This document shows positions 6,459 to 11,252 of a stretch of 11,252 bases of DNA, one piece after another (position 1 is the stretch's first letter; each line of letters starts with the position of its first letter). The position numbers and the translations under genes were made by a program. This DNA comes from JBGSKY01 sp041740995 (GTDB lineage: Bacteria; Planctomycetota; Planctomycetia; Pirellulales; Pirellulaceae): contig JBGSKY010000275.1 of the NCBI GenBank assembly GCA_041740995.1, positions 1 to 11,252 of the forward strand, given 5' to 3'. A model generated the notes under the pieces. That model ran no database searches. It was not told where the DNA came from and saw only the letters and a program-made list of their open reading frames with translations.

Positions 6459-9449
6459 GTGAAATTCAAAACGCTTGACAAATTGCGATGGCGATCCGGA
6501 ATGCTGGAGCCCATTGGCGTTTCGGCCACGATCGTCTTTCTGATCGCCAACGCGCTAGTGTCGTTTTTCAACACCCGAGAGTTGCGGCAAGATGCGGCGC
6601 TGATCCAGCAGTCATTCGAGATCATCCGCGCGATCGACTCAATAGACCTGGAAGTCAATTCGGCGGAAGCGAATCAGAAAAATTATCTGATCACCGGAAA
6701 CGAGGCGTTTCTCCGACCATTTAACAAGTCGAGAGACATGGTTAAAGTCCGACTTGATAAGTTGGAAACATTTGTTTTGGACGAACCTGATCAAGAGGTT
6801 TTGATTGAGGCGCTGAGGCGCGATATCGAAGCAAAACTTACCGAAATGAAAGAGGAAATCGAGGTCCGAAACAATAACGGGATTGATGCGGTTAAATCGG
6901 AGATGCAACTGCATAAGTCGCTGCAAATCACGGGCGACATTCAGTCTAAAATCAGCCGTCTGCTGGCCAACGAACAATCTCGTTGGCGTTCAAGAGATTT
7001 GACCGCTGGACGAAGTTTTCGCAATGCGATACTTTCCGGATTATTGTCCAATGCATTGGCCTTGGTCCTGGTTGCAGGCGTTCTATATCTAATACTTCAC
7101 AATCGTCGACGAGCTCGAGCATCCGCGCGGGCTCTGAGTCTGCAACAAGAGCGGTTGCAGGTTACGCTAGCGACAATCGGTGATGGTGTGCTTTCAACTA
7201 ATGCAAGCGGCCGAATCACTTATATCAATCAAGTGACCGAACGACTCACGGGTTGGACGCTGGCTGAAGCGATTGGACAACCTTTGGAAAAAGTCTTCCC
7301 GTTGATCGATGAAGAGACCGGCGATACAGTTGAAAGCTCTGGCTCACAAGCCATCCGCGATGGTTCTGTCGTTCGCGAGTCTGGTCGCAATGTATTGGTT
7401 GCGAAAGATGGCTGCCGAATTCCGATCGACGACAGTGCCGCGTCGATCCGTGATTCGAGCGGCAAAATCGAGAGCGTAGTCCTAATCTTTCGCGACACGA
7501 CCAATCGTCGCCGAGAAGAACTGCGATTGAGCGAAGCGGCCGCGTTTACTCGCAGCGTTGTTGATGCACTGAACGAAATGGTCGTTGTGCTTGATAAACA
7601 ATATCGCATTGTCGCGGTGAATCAGGCCTTTGTTCGAGATACCGGTGCTAAAGAAGTGGACTTAGTCGGGAAGTCGATATTTTCCGTCAATCAAGAACAA
7701 TTCAATACACCCGAGATTCACACGCTGCTTGAAATGGTATCCGAGCATGGCGAGTCGATCCACAATTGCGAAACTCAAGTCGGAAATAATGATCAGAACG
7801 GCGAGCGAATACTGAGAATTAACGCCAATAGTTTTCAAGTCTCCGCTGAGCGAACCGAGTCAATCCTGTTGGCTGTCTCAGATGTCACGCAACAAAAATT
7901 GTTGGTCGCAGAAACAAGACGAATGGATCGCCTGATCGGTCTCTTTGTAGAGCAAGTTCACGACTATGCGATCTTCACGATGGATACAAAATGCCGAGCG
8001 ACGAGCTGGAATCAAGGCGTAGAACATGTGCTTGGATTTTCCGAGGCAGAGTTTCTTGGACAAGACGTTCGAACCCTGATTTTTACGCCAGAAGCGATCG
8101 AAAACGGGATTCCCGACTTGGAATTTCAGATTGCCGCCGAACGTGGAAGCGCAAGCGATGATCGGTGGATGATGCGAAAGAATGGAACTCAATTCTGGGC
8201 ATCTGGAATTACCAGCGGAATGCGTGATGAACAAGGTCGATTGCTGGGGTTCAGTAAAGTGATGCGCGACCTAACCCAACGTAAAGTCGCTGAAGACGAG
8301 CTGAGCGGTTTGGCGGCACGGTTGTCTGACGCGGATCGCCGCAAGAACGAATTCCTCGCGACCTTGGCACATGAGCTGCGCAATCCATTGGCGCCGATCA
8401 AAAACGCCGTCCAATTGATGGAGATGTCGCATCTGGATAACGATTTAAAACAGCTCCGCGAGACGATGGCTCGCCAGGTTGAACAGCTAGTTAGGCTAGT
8501 GGATGATCTGCTCGATGTATCCCGTATCAGCCGTGGGAAGATTACGCTTCGTAAGGAAGTTGTTCAAGTCAAACCGATTATTGAAGCGGCCATCGAGTCT
8601 GCAAATAGCTTGATTCGTGAAAAATCGCATCAGCTTAGCGTTCGTTATGAAGCCGAAGGCAAGTATGTTGATGCAGACCCAGCCCGACTTACACAAGTCT
8701 TATCAAACTTGCTCAACAATGCAGCCAAATACAGTGACAATGGCTCAATGATCGAATTGAATATTTGCGGGATCGACGACAACTTGCTGCAAATTGAAGT
8801 GAAAGACAATGGCATCGGAATCGCGTCGGAGAAGTTGCATGACATCTTTCAAATGTTCAGCCAAGTGGACGATACCCTTGCTCGTGGCGCTGCGGGGCTT
8901 GGAATTGGACTGACACTAGTTCGAACTTTGGTTGAATTACACGGCGGAACAGTCACGGCCGCGAGCGAAGGTATTGGCCACGGCAGCACCTTTACTGTCC
9001 AATTACCAATGGTTGAAAATCAGGCGTTTGGGGCGGCCGAAGCAGTTAGCTCTTTGAGCGAAAATATACAAACCACGACTCGTTCGTTTCGAGTGTTGAT
9101 CGTCGAAGATATGCAAGCCTTGGCGATGGTCCTTTCGCGACTTCTGACCGCTTTGGGGCATGACGTTTCCATTGCGGACTGTGGGCAACGCGCATTAGAT
9201 ATTGTCGCGGATCTCGCTCCAGAAGTCATTTTGTCTGATATTTCGATGCCTGGTATGACCGGCTACGAGTTGGCCCGCCGGATTCGTATGTTGCCCAACC
9301 TCGATGAGTGCTTTCTGGTTGCGATGACGGGGTACGGTCAAGCGACCGATCGCGAAAAGGCTTTTGAAGCTGGGTTTGACGAGCACTTGGTAAAACCGGT
9401 AGACATACGAGATCTAAAAAAACTATTCGCTAGCTTGACTGTTAAATAA
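6459..9449 (+). CDS. Hybrid sensor histidine kinase: CHASE3, three PAS domains, HisKA, HATPase and receiver
   Basis: This is an inner-membrane two-component sensor that autophosphorylates on His and can pass the phosphate to its own receiver. Membrane helices lie at about 18-37 and 190-213 and enclose a CHASE3-type sensor (about 38-186; compare KNYLITGNEAFLRPF at 74-88). Three PAS domains follow at about 230-350, 357-480 and 487-612. HisKA has the H-box around His638 (FLATLAHELRNP). The ATPase domain has an N-box (NLLNNAAKYSD, 750-760), the G1 motif DNGIG (783-787) and a G2 motif GLGIGL (813-818). The receiver spans about 877-993, with acidic Glu883/Asp884, phospho-acceptor Asp927, Thr957 and Lys979 all present, so both modules look active. 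The GTG at 6459 gives the longest product; an ATG at 6501 (residue 15) would still keep the first helix. No phosphotransfer domain or separate regulator is seen, so the output is unknown. The VirJ-like gene follows 22 bases later. Confidence 0.93.
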   Translation: MKFKTLDKLRWRSGMLEPIGVSATIVFLIANALVSFFNTRELRQDAALIQQSFEIIRAIDSIDLEVNSAEANQKNYLITGNEAFLRPFNKSRDMVKVRLDKLETFVLDEPDQEVLIEALRRDIEAKLTEMKEEIEVRNNNGIDAVKSEMQLHKSLQITGDIQSKISRLLANEQSRWRSRDLTAGRSFRNAILSGLLSNALALVLVAGVLYLILHNRRRARASARALSLQQERLQVTLATIGDGVLSTNASGRITYINQVTERLTGWTLAEAIGQPLEKVFPLIDEETGDTVESSGSQAIRDGSVVRESGRNVLVAKDGCRIPIDDSAASIRDSSGKIESVVLIFRDTTNRRREELRLSEAAAFTRSVVDALNEMVVVLDKQYRIVAVNQAFVRDTGAKEVDLVGKSIFSVNQEQFNTPEIHTLLEMVSEHGESIHNCETQVGNNDQNGERILRINANSFQVSAERTESILLAVSDVTQQKLLVAETRRMDRLIGLFVEQVHDYAIFTMDTKCRATSWNQGVEHVLGFSEAEFLGQDVRTLIFTPEAIENGIPDLEFQIAAERGSASDDRWMMRKNGTQFWASGITSGMRDEQGRLLGFSKVMRDLTQRKVAEDELSGLAARLSDADRRKNEFLATLAHELRNPLAPIKNAVQLMEMSHLDNDLKQLRETMARQVEQLVRLVDDLLDVSRISRGKITLRKEVVQVKPIIEAAIESANSLIREKSHQLSVRYEAEGKYVDADPARLTQVLSNLLNNAAKYSDNGSMIELNICGIDDNLLQIEVKDNGIGIASEKLHDIFQMFSQVDDTLARGAAGLGIGLTLVRTLVELHGGTVTAASEGIGHGSTFTVQLPMVENQAFGAAEAVSSLSENIQTTTRSFRVLIVEDMQALAMVLSRLLTALGHDVSIADCGQRALDIVADLAPEVILSDISMPGMTGYELARRIRMLPNLDECFLVAMTGYGQATDREKAFEAGFDEHLVKPVDIRDLKKLFASLTVK

Positions 9450-9471
9450 TCAGAAAAGGTTTGAGATTGTC

Positions 9472-10281
9472 GTGATGGGATCGTCCTTGGTCTACTTTTT
9501 TTCAAGTAAGCGGGCGCGGCTATTCTTGCTCATCGTCACCGTCGTTGTCGTATTGGGCGGAAGGTTTCTCTACTTTCGAATCACTCCAAAAAATTTCACG
9601 GCCACCGGCGATCTAATTACATTGCAGCTCAGCGGTGGTCCGTTCCAGTGTCCCTATTTTCCGACGACCGAGCGGCCCAAAGGACTCGTTGTCTTGGGTA
9701 CCGGCGACGGGGGTTGGAGTTATTGGGAAGATAACACAGCCAACTCACTGGCCAGTCACGGTTACGCAGTCGTCGGCTGGGATTGTCGCAAGTTCGCTGA
9801 TTCAAGAAAGTTTACTCAGGACCAATTGGTGATCGGTTTCAACTCGGCGGTCAATGCCGGCTTGTCGCTGTCCAAGGTCCGTAGCCTACCGGTTTGGTTC
9901 GGCGGTTGGTCCACCGGCGCAGAACAATCTGTCGCGGCGGCGGCATCTCGAAAGCGAAATAGAAACTTGGTCGGCTTGTTGCTTGCCGCCCCTGGTACTC
10001 GTGGGCGATTCGGAATCAACACAAGCGACCTTCTTGGAATCGTACCAACTGGCGAAGATACTTTCGCGATGTCAGAGATGGGAGCGAAGCTTGCGCCGGG
10101 TATTAAAGTCGCTCAGTTCGCCGCTGGGATTGACCCGCTGGACGACGTCGATTGGCTGGAGAGCTGTGCAGTCGAACACAAGCTTTACGAATTGCCCACG
10201 TCGCTGCATGATATGGGCGGAGCCGGCCAAGAGTTTCAAACGTTGTTACTCGAGGCGATCGACTGGACGTTAAAGAAATAG
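9472..10281 (+). CDS. Membrane-anchored VirJ/AcvB-family alpha/beta hydrolase
   Basis: The 269-residue product has one N-terminal membrane segment (about 15-35) and an alpha/beta-hydrolase domain that is probably periplasmic. The region GTGDGGWSYWEDNTANSLAS (76-95) followed by GYAVVGWDCRKFA (97-109) matches the characteristic start of the VirJ domain (GDGGW ... PVVGWDSLRYFW). The nucleophile elbow is GWSTG (145-149) with Ser147. Candidate acid and base are Asp221 (in AGIDPLDD) and His246 (in LHDMGG), so the triad looks intact. In Agrobacterium, AcvB of this family hydrolyses lysyl-phosphatidylglycerol; the substrate here is unknown and no MprF/LpiA-type synthetase is in the window. The start may be GTG 9472 or ATG 9475. 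AAAAGG at 9454-9459 is a weak, distant ribosome binding site. The short gap after the kinase gene suggests co-transcription. Confidence 0.82.
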   Translation: MMGSSLVYFFSSKRARLFLLIVTVVVVLGGRFLYFRITPKNFTATGDLITLQLSGGPFQCPYFPTTERPKGLVVLGTGDGGWSYWEDNTANSLASHGYAVVGWDCRKFADSRKFTQDQLVIGFNSAVNAGLSLSKVRSLPVWFGGWSTGAEQSVAAAASRKRNRNLVGLLLAAPGTRGRFGINTSDLLGIVPTGEDTFAMSEMGAKLAPGIKVAQFAAGIDPLDDVDWLESCAVEHKLYELPTSLHDMGGAGQEFQTLLLEAIDWTLKK

Positions 10282-10296
10282 CACAAGGTTGAAGGT

Positions 10297-11252
10297 CTAC
10301 TCGTAACGCAATGCTTCGATCGGATTGAGCTTCGAGGCTTTCCACGCGGGGTAATATCCAAACGTTACGCCGACAACCATCGAAACTGCGACTGCGACAA
10401 CAGCTGCCGCGATTGATGGTTGGGTAGGCCAATCGAGCAAGCGACCGACGCCCAACGATACACCTCGTCCAACTAGTACGCCCATCATCCCACCGACCAA
10501 ACATAATACGACAGATTCGGTTAGGAATTGCCTTAGAATATCTTTCGCCTTCGCGCCGACCGCCATTCGCAGGCCGATTTCGCGAGTTCGCTCGGTGACT
10601 GAAACAAGCATAATATTCATGATTCCGACTCCGCCAACCGCCAGCGAAACCGCTGCGACTGACAATGCCAAGGCGGCCATCATGTCGACTGTTTTGCCGA
10701 GTGCATTGGAGACTTCAGCCATATCCTGAACCTTGAAATCGTCTGCGCTGCCAACAATTCGATGACGATCGTGAAGTAACGTTTCAAGTTCATCAATAGC
10801 CAGCGGGACACTGTCCGACGAAATTGCCTGGACCATAATTTTGTGGACGCTTTCGTTGCGAATCCGCTGGGTCATTAAAGGCACACGTTGTCGGGAAGCG
10901 TTCCCTTCGCGTTCGATGCCATTGACTGCTGCGATGCCTTCGCCCGTAATCCGCGATTTGACTGTCGTCCAAGGTGCGAACACAATGTCGTCTTGATCAA
11001 CGCCCAGCAAATTGGCCCCTTTTGCGTTCAGCACACCGATGACTTTAAATGGCACGTTGTTGATTCGAATATCTTCGCCGATAGGATTGCGATCGCGAAA
11101 AAGTTTCATCACAACTGTTTGACCGAGCACACAAACTTTCGCTCCGACGCGGACTTCTCGTTCGTCAAAACAACGCCCTAGATGAAGGTCAGTCCAATTT
11201 CTAATCGCCAGAAACTCCGGCGTGGAACCAACCATATAATGCGGAACCCAAT
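10297..11252 (-). CDS. MacB-type ABC transporter permease, C-terminal part (5' end beyond window)
   Basis: This is the permease of a MacB/FtsX-type ABC transporter, a class that uses cytoplasmic ATP hydrolysis to drive periplasmic work such as export of peptides, lipids or drugs. 317 residues are visible. The frame is open through base 11250, five codons beyond the first visible ATG (11235), so that ATG is internal. The visible part begins in the periplasmic MacB core (VGSTPEFLAIRNW, VCVLGQTVVMKLF, NPIGEDIRINNVPFKVIGVL). It continues into three membrane helices, with the family hallmark GGVGIMNIMLVSVTERTREI and then GLRMAVGAK in the cytoplasmic coupling loop. It ends in PAWKASKLNPIEALRYE, the normal family C-terminus. 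The ATPase domain is not visible and may be fused upstream or a separate gene. The gene converges on the VirJ-like gene, with 15 bases between stops and no obvious terminator. Confidence 0.92.
   Translation of the reverse strand, partial: WVPHYMVGSTPEFLAIRNWTDLHLGRCFDEREVRVGAKVCVLGQTVVMKLFRDRNPIGEDIRINNVPFKVIGVLNAKGANLLGVDQDDIVFAPWTTVKSRITGEGIAAVNGIEREGNASRQRVPLMTQRIRNESVHKIMVQAISSDSVPLAIDELETLLHDRHRIVGSADDFKVQDMAEVSNALGKTVDMMAALALSVAAVSLAVGGVGIMNIMLVSVTERTREIGLRMAVGAKAKDILRQFLTESVVLCLVGGMMGVLVGRGVSLGVGRLLDWPTQPSIAAAVVAVAVSMVVGVTFGYYPAWKASKLNPIEALRYE

Noticed and set aside
10282..10296. A bidirectional terminator between the convergent hydrolase and permease genes
   Set aside because: Only 15 bases separate the stops, and neither an inverted repeat nor a T-run is visible.

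Overview
The window looks like a chromosomal segment of a planctomycete, probably a Pirellulales relative of Rhodopirellula or Blastopirellula. This placement is an inference. It rests on moderate GC, weak or absent Shine-Dalgarno sequences, GTG starts, divergent versions of type VI secretion genes, and a mix of large sensor kinases and poorly characterised membrane proteins. No rRNA, tRNA, CRISPR array, insertion sequence or integrase was seen.

Layout. (1) Positions 1-1953, minus strand: a long membrane-anchored protein, open for all 651 visible codons and running off the left edge. Residues about 60-256 read like a caspase-type (peptidase C14) domain in which both catalytic positions are replaced. 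(2) Positions 1954-2376: a 423-base divergent intergenic region with a 10-bp direct repeat and an imperfect inverted repeat. (3) Positions 2377-6113, plus strand: a tight type VI secretion operon tssK-tssL-tssM (baseplate adaptor and inner-membrane anchor). The TssM is only 533 residues. It keeps the cytoplasmic IcmF-like region but has no P-loop and no periplasmic domain, and its linker carries three copies of an (L/I)RGTxV motif. (4) Positions 6114-6458: a 345-base gap with two small hairpins just after tssM and no convincing gene. (5) Positions 6459-10281, plus strand: a CHASE3 / three-PAS hybrid histidine kinase followed 22 bases later by a membrane-anchored VirJ/AcvB-type alpha/beta hydrolase. 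(6) Positions 10297-11252, minus strand: the C-terminal part of a MacB-type ABC transporter permease, convergent with the hydrolase and cut by the right edge.

How the genes may work together. TssK links the baseplate to the TssL/TssM membrane platform. Here that platform seems reduced to its cytoplasmic and membrane parts, since the window has no TssJ, no TssM periplasmic domain and no peptidoglycan-binding TssL extension. The divergent pseudocaspase-like membrane protein is a candidate accessory component, by position only. The kinase-hydrolase pair looks like a separate envelope-sensing or envelope-lipid unit. Its output regulator is not in the window.
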